Below, one piece after another: positions 1 to 9,900 of a DNA stretch of 64,000 nt. Source of the stretch: Cladosporium sp. IMV 00045 (Eukaryota; Ascomycota; Dothideomycetes; Cladosporiales; Cladosporiaceae); NCBI GenBank assembly GCA_001931905.2, contig MSJI02000689.1:1-64000 (forward strand), given 5' to 3'. The notes below the pieces were generated by a model. The model saw nothing but the letters and a program-made list of their open reading frames with translations, made no database searches and was not told the DNA's origin. Positions within the stretch are counted from its first letter, which is position 1; each line of letters starts with the position of its first letter. The position numbers and the translations under genes were made by a program.

Positions 1-697
1 AAAAAAAAAAAAAACATAAATGTCCTGCAAAGAAGAGTAGCAAAAGAGAGGGTTGTTTCGTTCTCTCATTTGCACGTGGTCGTCGCAGGCCGATTGAGGA
101 TATGCAGCAGCGAGCATGCAGGACTCGTGAAGAGGGTCGTGAAACGAAGCGTACCCGACAGGCGCTGAGTGGGTTGAGCGGTCGTGATGCCGGTGACACG
201 AGTCCATGCTGCTGCTGTCGCGTCCATGGAAACCTAAGAACTCATTCCTCTTTGCGCCATTCGCAAATCCCAAGAACAAGAACAAGTCGCGGTCGCATGA
301 AGACATGATTATGCCGTGCGGTAACTTTTTTCGCAACCATAAATGAACAGAACGAGCGACCGGCCGATGTAACCATTTGCTTTTTGGTGGAACGCCTGCT
401 TTTGCCGTACCATGACCTTCGAAATTGGCACACCAGAGAACGCCGCTCCGGCTAAACCAATCGTTGATGCTGAATGATGAAACAAAAAGAGCATTCACAG
501 TGAACTGTTGATTAAGCGACATTCGTGTGCCGCGTCCGAGGTGAAAGTCACAAATCGCTAAAACAGAGCTTCAAGGAATGTTGTAGTTGCCGACGCATCA
601 AGCCTACGGAAGGCGAGCGCGGTCCAGGAATGCAATGTGCGGAAATGCTGATGATAGTGATTGATGAATAGTGAAGCAGCCGATTTACTCTCACAGA
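1..697. other. Intergenic, left edge
   Basis: No coding sequence is supported here. The window opens with a run of 14 A. Short open frames on both strands lack start context, splice signals or family features. The part next to 698 should hold the 3' UTR of the La-motif gene on the minus strand. Confidence 0.6.
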
Positions 698-3600
698 TTA
701 GGCCTCGAGCTTCGCCTTGAGATCGTCATCGAGGTGGTCGTTCAGCAGCTTGCGGTTGCGAAGGTTGAGGGCACTGTTGCGCCAGGCAGCCTGCAGAGAC
801 TTGAAGGCCGTGCTCTCAGGCTTGGGGCCCTCAGACTTGACCAACTCGATATAGTCCTTGATGACGCAAGCCGGGATGGAGTTGGCGCTGCTAATAGCCT
901 CGCCGTAGTACTTAACCAGGTTCTTCTGTCCTTCAAAAGACACGCGGTCCTTGGCGTCAGCGTCGGCATAGTACTTGAACTCGTTGTACATGCGGTTGTT
1001 GAAGTTGCGGATCAGGAAGTGCGACCAGAACTGGTAGAGAACCTTCAAGTCGTAGGGGCAGGTACCAGTAGCGGCATGGTTGCGCTGTTCAAAGGCCTTG
1101 AGGCGGAGCTGAACGTAAGGCTCAGGCGTCAAGTCCGAGGGAAGGGTGCCGACAGGGTGCTCGGTGTCCTTAATCCAGAACACTGCAACGCCAGCGGGAC
1201 GCTCAGGAGAGCTCATTGCAGATGGGCTGGTGCCGCGAGACGCTGCAGGAGAAGTAGTACCATTTGTGACAGCCTCACCATTGGTCTTCGGCTGGGTCTG
1301 AGAACCCTGCTTGCTGATCTCACCGGGGATGCTCTTCTGGTCGATGGATCCATTAGAGAACGTACGGGCTGCGGAGTTGTGGTATGGCACACGGCGGCTG
1401 CTTAGTCTGACGCACACAGTGAGCTGCTCGAGCTTGTGGTCGGGGAAGACATCGGGCTCGGTGCTGGCGTTGCCGTGGCTCATGAAAGCATTGTGCGCGT
1501 TGCTATCGAACGCGGGCGACTTCTGAGAACGACCACGCATCTCCTCAGCATAGGCGCCATCTTGGGCCTGAGGGAAGAAAGCGCCACGAGCTGCGCCGTT
1601 CATCATGGCAAACGCGGTATCGCGACGACCATTGGGATGAGGCATAGCCATGGGCTGCAGAGCACCGTGAGGGTTGAGGTTCATCTGGCCGTAGATGTTG
1701 GGCATACGCTGCTCAGGAATGTCGAGCTGCTTGGGACCCTCGTGGCGAGCGGCTGGGAAACGCTCCTCATTGGGGAGAATGAACTGCTGGTAATCGCGGT
1801 TCTTACGTACACGTTCCTTGCCGTCCTCACCAATACGAATCTGGACGACCTCAGACTGCAAGCAAACCTGTCTAAGCAGCTCCCAGTCCTGAGTCAAAGT
1901 CTTGACGCGGTTGAAGCTAGCAATGACTTCCAGGTAGACGAAACCTTGAGAGTCCATGTTCTTGCGCAGAAACATGTCCTTGAGCAGGTTGTCGATAGAG
2001 AAATAGTACTCAACCTGGAGAGTAACCACGCCGAAGAGGTAGCTCGGGTCCATCATGGGGTTGTAAGGAATCGCTGCGACAGGGTAGCCGCCGTATTCAA
2101 ACATGTTCTGGTAAGCCTGCATCTGAGCCGGGAAGGCAGGGTATCTGCCGTAGTTGTTCTCCACTGGGAAAGACTGTGCACGAGAGTTGCCGCGCCAGCC
2201 TGCACGACCTGGACCGGAGAATGCGCCCTGGTGGTTACCGCGCGATGCCTGGAAAGAGGGAGATTGCGGCACACCGAATGGAGAGGCACCAGAAAAGTCG
2301 GGACCAGCATTGCCGTTAACAAAGGGGTGAGCATTGTGGTGGCCGTTAACAAACTCACGAGAACCGCCCCTACCACGGCCGCCGCGCTTAGCTCCACGAC
2401 CGGGAGCGTTCCAGTTTCCATCACGAGCAGAAGGCTTCTCCAAAGGCGTAGGACGTGCTGCTTGGCCCTCACGGGTTTGAGTGGCGGCGTCAACTTCCTC
2501 TGCCTTGGGTCCTCTGGGAATCGCCTCGGGGACAGTCTCGCCATCTTGGCCTTCGGTGGGGGTGGCCTCGGTCTTGGCCTTGGTGCTGCGCTGCTGCACA
2601 GGCTTTGCCTCACCCACAGTAGCCTCCTTAGTCTGCTGAGGCGCAGGCTTCACAGCGTTGCGGGACTGAGAAGAGCTACTGGCGGAACGTTGGGCCTTGT
2701 TTGCCGAGTCATCGGAGGTCTCCGCGCGGCTGCGGACTTCTTCACCGGTCTGTTGTGCGGCGCCACGAGTGGCCACGCCGTTGGCTGATCCTCTGAAGTT
2801 GCCGCGTCCACGAACGGCGGCACCACCACGGCTGCGACCCTCGCTGCTCGAAGGGCTACCACGGGTGCTCCTCTCGCGCATGCTAGGAGTCTCCCACAAA
2901 ATGTTGGGGACGACAGGGACAGGCTTCCACTCCTGCTTCTTACGACCCTTGCCAGCGGATGCACTCTCGTCGTTCTTCTCCTCGCTGTCCTTCTCGGGAG
3001 CCGGCTTGCGCTCCTTGGGCTCTGGTGCAGGTGCGGTGTTGGGTGTTGGCCAGGAGACCTCGTCCTTAACGGGAGGTGGTGCCGCAACATTTGGACGCTC
3101 ATCGCGAGCAGCTGGTCTGGAGTAACCTGGGACGTTGACATCGGCGCGCTGTGCGGCCGTGGGCTTTGCGCCCTGGCGGGTGGCGGGACGCTGTTCGTCG
3201 GTGCGCTTGCCTTGAGAAGCGTTGGATTTCTTCGCTTCGGCGGTGCCGTTGACCTCGGAGGAAGCAGCAGCGGCGGCGGCGGCGGCGTTGTTCTTCTTCT
3301 TGGAGTCGGCGCGAGGACGCTGGTTCTCCTTCAAGTTGGCGGCGGCGCCTGTTGCCTGGGCGGGTTTGGGAATAGGGATTGCTGCCAGCTTCGCCTTGTT
3401 CTCTTCGGCGCGCTTGGCCCATGGGTTGACCGTGGGAGCAGGAGCTTCGGTCAAGACAACGGGCTTTGGTGGTGGCGCAGGCGGCTCCTCGTTCTTCTCC
3501 GCCTTGCTCTTCCTGCCTTTGCCCGAAGACTCATTCTTGTGCGAGCCGCTTTGGCGCTCAGCGCGTTCGGCACGTGCAGTAATCCATGATCCAGAGGCAG

Positions 3601-4039
3601 ATGCTTCGGGTGTTTGCTGAGTCTCCGATGCTTGAGACTTGTTGTCCCAGCTGGTCTGCGAAGAGGCGTTGTTCGCGGAGGATGCGTCATCATTTGAGGT
3701 CGCGGAAGCAGCGATGTCTGGCGACGACACGCCAGAGCTAGTCTGAGCCTTCTCTTCGGTTTTGGCACGCTCGACAACACTTTTCAGCTCGGAGGGCTTG
3801 GTCTTCTCGTGTGACTCCTCATTTGTTTGCGACTGCTTGTCGGCTGTGACAAATTCTTCGTCATCCGCCCAGTTGCTGGGAGAGGCAGCCTCGAAATCCG
3901 ACAAGAGGCCGGTGGCAGGCGTCGCTGCGCCTGATGTGACTTTGCTCGACGACGTCGCCGAAGCTGCTGTAGAGGCACGGCCCTTTGCCGCCTGTGCGTA
4001 AGAAAAGCCACCCGGGCTTGAAACCCCAGGTCCGGCCAT
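698..4039 (-). CDS. La-motif RNA-binding protein, LARP1/Slr1-like, with DM15-like C-terminus
   Basis: A single uninterrupted frame of 1113 residues. I start at the ATG at 4039, which opens MAGPGVSSPGG and looks like a natural N-terminus; the frame runs 22 codons further upstream but that stretch is probably leader. About 640 residues are low-complexity (Ala, Ser, Pro, Lys, Glu, then RGG/GRG-rich). An HTH La motif follows at about residues 665-755 (QVEYYFSIDNLLKD, then FLRKN and GFVYLEVIASFNRVK). Near residues 970-1075 there is a helical segment with FWSHFLIRNFNNRMYNEF, which matches the DM15/LARP1 repeat signature. La-related proteins of this type bind mRNA 5' ends and poly(A), are cytoplasmic and tune translation; in LARP1 the DM15 region binds capped TOP mRNA. 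The La motif is clear; DM15 function is inferred. A polyalanine run lies near genomic 3265-3290. Confidence 0.88.
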   Translation of the reverse strand: MAGPGVSSPGGFSYAQAAKGRASTAASATSSSKVTSGAATPATGLLSDFEAASPSNWADDEEFVTADKQSQTNEESHEKTKPSELKSVVERAKTEEKAQTSSGVSSPDIAASATSNDDASSANNASSQTSWDNKSQASETQQTPEASASGSWITARAERAERQSGSHKNESSGKGRKSKAEKNEEPPAPPPKPVVLTEAPAPTVNPWAKRAEENKAKLAAIPIPKPAQATGAAANLKENQRPRADSKKKNNAAAAAAAASSEVNGTAEAKKSNASQGKRTDEQRPATRQGAKPTAAQRADVNVPGYSRPAARDERPNVAAPPPVKDEVSWPTPNTAPAPEPKERKPAPEKDSEEKNDESASAGKGRKKQEWKPVPVVPNILWETPSMRERSTRGSPSSSEGRSRGGAAVRGRGNFRGSANGVATRGAAQQTGEEVRSRAETSDDSANKAQRSASSSSQSRNAVKPAPQQTKEATVGEAKPVQQRSTKAKTEATPTEGQDGETVPEAIPRGPKAEEVDAATQTREGQAARPTPLEKPSARDGNWNAPGRGAKRGGRGRGGSREFVNGHHNAHPFVNGNAGPDFSGASPFGVPQSPSFQASRGNHQGAFSGPGRAGWRGNSRAQSFPVENNYGRYPAFPAQMQAYQNMFEYGGYPVAAIPYNPMMDPSYLFGVVTLQVEYYFSIDNLLKDMFLRKNMDSQGFVYLEVIASFNRVKTLTQDWELLRQVCLQSEVVQIRIGEDGKERVRKNRDYQQFILPNEERFPAARHEGPKQLDIPEQRMPNIYGQMNLNPHGALQPMAMPHPNGRRDTAFAMMNGAARGAFFPQAQDGAYAEEMRGRSQKSPAFDSNAHNAFMSHGNASTEPDVFPDHKLEQLTVCVRLSSRRVPYHNSAARTFSNGSIDQKSIPGEISKQGSQTQPKTNGEAVTNGTTSPAASRGTSPSAMSSPERPAGVAVFWIKDTEHPVGTLPSDLTPEPYVQLRLKAFEQRNHAATGTCPYDLKVLYQFWSHFLIRNFNNRMYNEFKYYADADAKDRVSFEGQKNLVKYYGEAISSANSIPACVIKDYIELVKSEGPKPESTAFKSLQAAWRNSALNLRNRKLLNDHLDDDLKAKLEA

Positions 4040-6600
4040 TCCGTCTGCTGTTGGTAAAAAAAACTTCGGGCACCGAAAAGTGCAGAATAAAAAATCCCTT
4101 CCCACTCCGCACTGCTTTCCTTGCCCGGAGAACTACCGCTGACAAGATCACGCGACGGTGATTACCAGATGGATATTGGCGAGCAAGCCTAATTCCTTTC
4201 TCTTCTCACCCAGAGAGGTCACCAGCGGGCCTCCCGAGATTGTCGTTTGGTATCTGTGTTCGTGGTGATTCGTGAGGTAGCTTGGCACGTGTGATCGTGG
4301 ATGATGCTGAGTGAAGTGCGCGGCGCAAGCTTCGACCGGCGTTGGATGTCGGCGAAAGGGAATGAAGCGACGTGAAGTGCGCAGTGAACGGAGAGAAAAC
4401 AATGATGATGCGCGCGAGGTCGCGGCGGGGAGTCGAATTGGCCTGAATGAGGTCTGCAGCGGCGATTGCTATTAGCGAAAGCGGTGCAGATGAAGGGCAG
4501 ATGTTATCGGCCGAGCGGCGGGTGAGTGTGCAGTGCTGGAGTGGAGGTGTTGAAAGGATAGATGTGGTATGAAAATCGAAGCGGGTGATGTTGATGTCGC
4601 GCAGTGAGGTCGTGCGAGCTGAAGCGTACCGTAATGAACTTTTTTTCTTGAGGACAACACAGACCAGTTGTGCCTTCCCTGAATGATTGCTGCCAACAAC
4701 TCGAGTGTGCTCAAGGCAGGTACGTCCAAATGCGGAAGGAGCGATGGGACGCGGCGGCGGCGGCGGGTTGGGATTGAAGAAACAAGCGCTGCTGCTGCGA
4801 CACACAAGACGCCTGATGACACTACGGCTGCCGACGACGGAGGAGAATATCGGCAGGTGCGCGGTGTGATGCAGGATAGGCGTGTGGGCGGAGGAGAGGC
4901 AGCGAGCGTGCGCGCAGCGTTGATTGGGGTGGAATGGTGGTGGTAGGATGGTAGAGAGGTGAGTGGTATGTGAGGTAGGCAAAGCAGCAGTCAGTAGTCA
5001 GTAGTCGTGTGTGCCCGCGATTAAACCACTGACCACTTTGGCGTGCGGTGCTCGTGCGAGTTTTTTGGTGGCCGTGCTCTTCCTTCTTCCCTTCTCTGCC
5101 GCGGCGAAACAGAGAAAAGTCTCCCGTCACTCTCTTTCAATTCGGTGGGGCTTCTTCCCCGAACGAGGTGTGCGACTCTGCCCGACTTCAGCCCGGCAAC
5201 CCGTCAATTTGTGTGTAGTTAGGTGAACAAATTTAAGTAATAATTTATTGCCTATGACTGGGTTCGAAGGGCTTGCTCCAGGCAAAGCTGGTTTACTCAT
5301 TCATTGCCACGTGGGTGTCATGCATAGCTTGATATTACTGGAGATTATGCACAGAATTGTTATACAAACCTGATACATGTCAGTAATTGATTATACACGA
5401 TCGATTGAATGCGGAACTTGGGCGGGACAGTCCTGAAATTGCCGGAACAGGCAGTCTTTCAGTTTCATCATCACCTAAAGCTCAAGCCCTCGAGCCTGTA
5501 CGGAAGCAGGCCTGATCCGCCCCGGGAGGATTCTTCAAAATTTCAAAGGCTGGTTTTAGTTAAGAAAATTGATGTAACCTCTCAAGGCGATCTCTGTCGA
5601 TGCCAAACCGAGCCAAGATCCTCCCCCGAACCACTCCGTTCATCTCTTCGTTCCGAAGCGTTGCGTGCATTATTGATTGCCAAGTCAAGTCGTTTGTTGC
5701 CAGCAATTTACCCACCCACCAACCCAGCTGCAGCTGTATTTAGCTAGCTTTTTGTTACGAACCGATGTGGACAAACATGGCGATCTGATCTGTCCTGCGA
5801 ATGATTATTGAGGCGTTATGTTGTGTCTCTATGACAATCATTTCTCCTATGATTGAATGCCTCACAGGGACTATAAGCTCTCATCCTCCACATACAACCG
5901 ACGTCAAAGTGTTTGATAGAACTTCTAACCATCACTCAAAGCCATAGGTCGCACGCGAACACTACCGACATGATCATCGCTACCCTGTAGCTTGTGAAGA
6001 ACAGCTCATGCATACCTCAGCTAGTCTCATCGCGAATAGCAAATGGCAACATATCAGACACGCTTCTCCCCTCCACCATACTACAAGGAATCTTGCATGC
6101 AGCATCCCCTCATTATCCCCTCCTCTCCCCGCCTGCATATTCATTTCTCGTCTTCGATGACCTATTCTTCCTCAAAGCTCATCAACAAGAAAAAGCAAAG
6201 AAACCCTCCCACGCGCCCTCCCCGGAAGCCAGCGTGGACGGATATACAGCCCTAAAATTCGGACGATCGGAAGAACCGGCGTTCGCGTGCGTTCTCGCGC
6301 TTCGTCAAGCGCTCGTCAAATTCCACCCACGCGAGGCACGTTCCCTACGCCAGCCAGACCTGGGAGATCGATAAATGCCTCTTTGGGGTCTGCGGATGGT
6401 GCGCGGGTGTAGGGAGCACTGAGCGGAGCAGGAAATTTCACTACACTCGTGTGTCCCGATCGACGCTCGACTGCTAACGTCGGGATCTGTCTTATTAAGT
6501 GTAGTAGATGGAATCCCTTTCATGATCTGCAAACATCGTTTAACGAGTTGCTTCAAGACGGTCAATTACGTGTACAGAAACTGATATAGACGCAACGAGA
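4040..6600. other. Long intergenic/leader region upstream of the La-motif gene
   Basis: About 2.6 kb with no supported gene. The first kilobase next to 4040 is CT-rich on the minus strand and probably carries the promoter and a long 5' leader of the La-motif gene, possibly with leader introns. Frames at 4206-4982 (-), 5409-5747 (+) and 5994-6374 (+) have no recognisable domain, and their composition follows the CT-rich background. Confidence 0.5.
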
Positions 6601-6609
6601 GAGGGGACA

Positions 6610-7020
6610 TATCTAGTATGTGAGTCGCGTAATTTTTCTAGGATTTATTGATCTCTCGATCAAAGCAAATTCACATAAAAGTGAAATTAGCGGAGAAGTA
6701 TAAACGCTCTAATAAAACTATAGAATAGGTAAGTATCCTAATTAGTTGAGCGCAGAAATGCAAAAATATTTTTCGAACTAGAAAAGTTTTTATCAATCTT
6801 CTTTCTTTTACATTATATTGCTTTTAGACTTATAAAATAGATAATAATATACTATAAAGTAGCTTTGGAATACGAGACAAGAGGATAGGTATTAGAGTAT
6901 ATATATCTTTATTCATCATTCTATAATAATAGTGCTAGGATACAGAGATATCTCTAACTACTAGTATTCGAGGGCAAGTTTCGGCACGATCGTTAATGTT
7001 TAATATTCGACCTGGTCTAA
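6610..7020. repeat. AT-rich, TpA-rich block (possible RIP-mutated repeat remnant), 3' of KMT1
   Basis: The base composition changes abruptly here: long stretches of A/T with dense TA, ATA and TAG steps and almost no CpG, against GC-rich surroundings. No coding frame survives. This is what repeat-induced point mutation leaves in ascomycete repeats. It could also simply be an AT-rich intergenic spacer, and I cannot identify the parent element from the sequence. Confidence 0.5.
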
Positions 7021-7270
7021 TACATGCAGTCATCTTGCAATGAGGTCATCGTACGAATAGAGAAAATCACAACTGAAGAGAGTAAAAAAGGTTTCGCTTT
7101 TGTCATCTTTGATTTATGTGACGAAGGGATTTTGCGAGTCGCAAACAGAAAGCAGAACGAGAAACCCCCGCTCAGCGTGAACAAGAAATCGCGCAGAGAA
7201 CACCTTGCAGGCAAACAGAAACAGGGCTTAACGGCTACATCCCCTCAAACTTTCATGCCCCATTCACACC

Positions 7271-9060
7271 TCAAGTCCACAAATACCCCCTACACTTCCA
7301 CGCGCCACAATTGCAAGGCCTCTTATCGTGATTCTCCGGGTCGTTCATCGCCTTCTCTCGCGCCCTCATCACATCCTCTTCTTCCTCCTCATCCTTGTCC
7401 ATGTAATCGAATGTCAACTCCGTGCCCGCCGAGATATCCTCATACGCAAAAAAAGCCAAATGATAGACCGAAGTGTCGTACTTGTTCTCACTAACAGTAT
7501 ACTGGCGACAATTGGGCTCGCACGAATGGTTGATAAACCGCGTCGCGTTGCCCATGTACTGCCCGTCAACGACGTAGTGCGTTTCTTCGGAGGGGGCGTT
7601 AGCGTCGCCGACGAATTTGTCCAGACTGTACAGGTAGCTGCCTTTGTCTGCGTCGGCGGCTTCTTCGCGGCGGGAAGTTTCCTCGTTCGTGAGAACTTCG
7701 CCCAGGTAGACGTCGATGAATTCGCCCATCACCAGGTTCTCGTTGCAGTACACGCCCCAGCCGCGGTTGGCGGTTTTGAAAATCGTGAGGTCTACGCGTC
7801 GCCCTTTCTGCACGAGTCGCGATTTGCACACGGGTCCGCAGTTGCAGTTGGCGTTGCATTCGTAGATGGGGTGCCTTTGTTCGCGGTAGAAGGGTTGCAG
7901 GACGGGCGTGCCGCCTTCGCCGGGTTTCGAGTAGGGAAAGCGTTTTGGCAGGCCCTCGAGATCGATCAGGTCTCCTGAGTCTCTCTGCTCAACGTACAGC
8001 TGATGTCTCTCTGGATCCTTGTTGAGCAGTCTCTCTTCGTCGACCGCCGCATATTCGAGACAAGTGCACAGCTTTGTGTACTCGCATCCGCAGGCTCCGC
8101 CCATGTGAGGTCTGCATGGCAGATTGCATCCCTCGTAGGTCTCTGGGTCGGACGCTACCACACCCTCTCGCAGTACAAACTTGTCGATGAACTCGAAGTC
8201 TAATGATGGAGTGGTGCCGTCAACCTCGTTCTCGAGATAGACTCCTTTAACACTTCTCAGCTTTTCCATGAAAGCGTTCCGAATGTGGCGCTCGGCGGCA
8301 GTGATGGGTCCAGGGGTAGCAGCAGCATGGTCCAGCATTTCCTGCGTCGGCAGTTTTGAGGCATCAATTGACGCCACATTTGCAGATTTGGGCTATGTCA
8401 AGTTAGCTTGTGGAAGTACTGAGATGTGAAAGAGTACTCACCCTTTTTACCGTGATCCGACCTTCCCTCTTCTGCAGAATGCCATTGTAAACCTTGACCT
8501 CCCGCCAATCCTGCTGGTCGTCCGCTTCAGACACAGCAGCATCCAAACTAGACACCGAAGCTGAGCGACTTGCGCTCAAATGTGAAGGCAACGGAGTGAG
8601 GAGGCCGGTGTTGTTGACAGAGCTGTCACGTGACTTTTCCACCTCCTGCAGACCCGGCGCTTTTCGCTTCAATGGTCTCGCATCGGGAGGGAGAGTAGCG
8701 AGAGCCGCATTGCGCGTGGCTAACGAGCCCGGAACAGGGAGACCTTCAATATACGCTTGCACGAAGTGTAGAGCGCCGGAAAGCTCCTCTAAAGGGTGCC
8801 AGCTTGCAAACGCGCGTGGTGGCACGATGGGCTCCTTACTGGTCGTCCATCGCACTAGGAATTGCGCGGACTGTCACTCAAATGTTAGGTCTGGCTCTAA
8901 GGAAGCTCTAGAGGCAACTTACGCCCTCAACCTCGCGGTGGCATAGGATCTTAGAGACCTTCTCGGGCGAGATCCTATGTGTGGCCCGTGCTTTGGCAGG
9001 AGTTGATTTTATTGATGCGTTTAGAGTAGGAGTAGAGCCAGAAATCAGAAGCGTAGACAT
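7271..9060 (-). CDS. KMT1: Chromodomain-SET histone H3K9 methyltransferase (Clr4/DIM-5/KMT1 type)
   Basis: Three exons: 9060-8923, 8870-8442 and 8392-7271, with introns of 52 and 49 bp (GTAAGT...CAG; GTGAGT...TAG with a CTAAC branch). Both junctions are phase 0 and the product is 562 residues. A chromodomain spans about residues 31-90 (EKVSKIL, then FLVRW at 50-54, then SWHPLEEL). A Cys-rich pre-SET runs about 278-378, the SET domain about 386-521 with NHSCEPNC at 477-484 and an ELTFDY motif, and the post-SET Cys are at 549, 551 and 556. All Zn-binding and catalytic elements appear intact. The family trimethylates H3K9 and seeds heterochromatin; the chromodomain would let it bind its own mark, as in fission yeast Clr4, whereas Neurospora DIM-5 lacks one. 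An acidic loop (DKDEEEEED) separates SET and post-SET. The ATG lies at the edge of an AT-rich block, so the first 20 or so residues are the least certain part. Confidence 0.92.
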
Positions 9061-9372
9061 AAGTGCGTATCAAACTCAGCGAGCTCTACGCATCGCTAGA
9101 TACGTAGGCTCGTTAACTTATAGAGTATTAATCGTATTGTTATTAGAGTATAAAAGAAGTATAAGAGAAGTATAGCGCTTAGATTGTATTAGAAGTAAAG
9201 AAAGCTCGACTTACAACCTATGCGCTAGTCTCTTTTAGGCTTAGGCTACGATTATAGACTTAAATAATACTTTTTATCTACTAGTAAAAACTAATTTAGC
9301 TTTAGAATAGTATTTTAAGCTTATAAAGCTACTTACGTACTCTTCTAAATATTCTATTTTTTAAAGCTAGAT
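9061..9372. repeat. AT-rich, TpA-rich block (possible RIP remnant), 5' of KMT1
   Basis: A second sharply bounded AT-rich stretch with many TA, TATA and AGTATA steps, beginning at the KMT1 start codon. It has the same look as the block at 6610-7020. No coding frame is supported. It must contain, or displace, the KMT1 core promoter. Whether both blocks come from one element would need alignment to other copies in the genome. Confidence 0.5.
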
Positions 9373-9900
9373 ATTGCCTCAAACCTGCCTTTCGCTGATA
9401 TCTAAGAAGCAAACGCACAGCTCACTTCGCGATCCCAGCGTCAGAGCCTTGGCTTTTCCCAAAAAAGAACATAATGAGTGGAGATCGAACTCTTATAAAC
9501 GCGCATGTCTCGCTGCGTGTCGAACGTCAGGATACTTTATTCACTTCATGATCCACTCACTATCAGTGTTCGTTCCGGGTTTCCCTACGCTGTGGTCAGG
9601 GAAGAAAAGAGGGGCTTCCTTACATCAGATAATCCTAAGCGCTACTGTGTCTACGAGGTATTACTCTGCGACTTACACTCACAGAGCACCGATTGAATCT
9701 CAAGACAATTCGATGTCGCGAACATAGCATGTTACGGGCTCCATCATATTCGGCACGCCACAGTCAGAAATTGTGCCTGTGTCACGCACCTCAACAAGGT
9801 GTCACCTCGCCTTACTCAACTATCCATCTGAACGGGAAAATACGTTGCATAAGGGTACCATTATCTTCTTCCGGACAAAGATGGAGCGAGATCTCAGTTC
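9373..9900. other. Intergenic between NLR 3' end and AT-rich block
   Basis: About 0.5 kb of ordinary composition. Short plus-strand frames at 9374-9727 and 9693-9950 show no domain. The part near 9900 should contain the 3' UTR of the NLR gene. I see nothing else. Confidence 0.5.

Noticed and set aside
671..2788. Long plus-strand open frames (244 and 450 codons) opposite the La-motif gene
   Set aside because: They lie wholly antisense to a well-supported gene, have Leu/Val/Arg-rich shadow composition and no domain.
4206..4982. 258-codon minus-strand frame upstream of the La-motif gene
   Set aside because: Low-complexity His/Ser/Thr/Pro composition from CT-rich leader DNA, no domain, overlaps other open frames.
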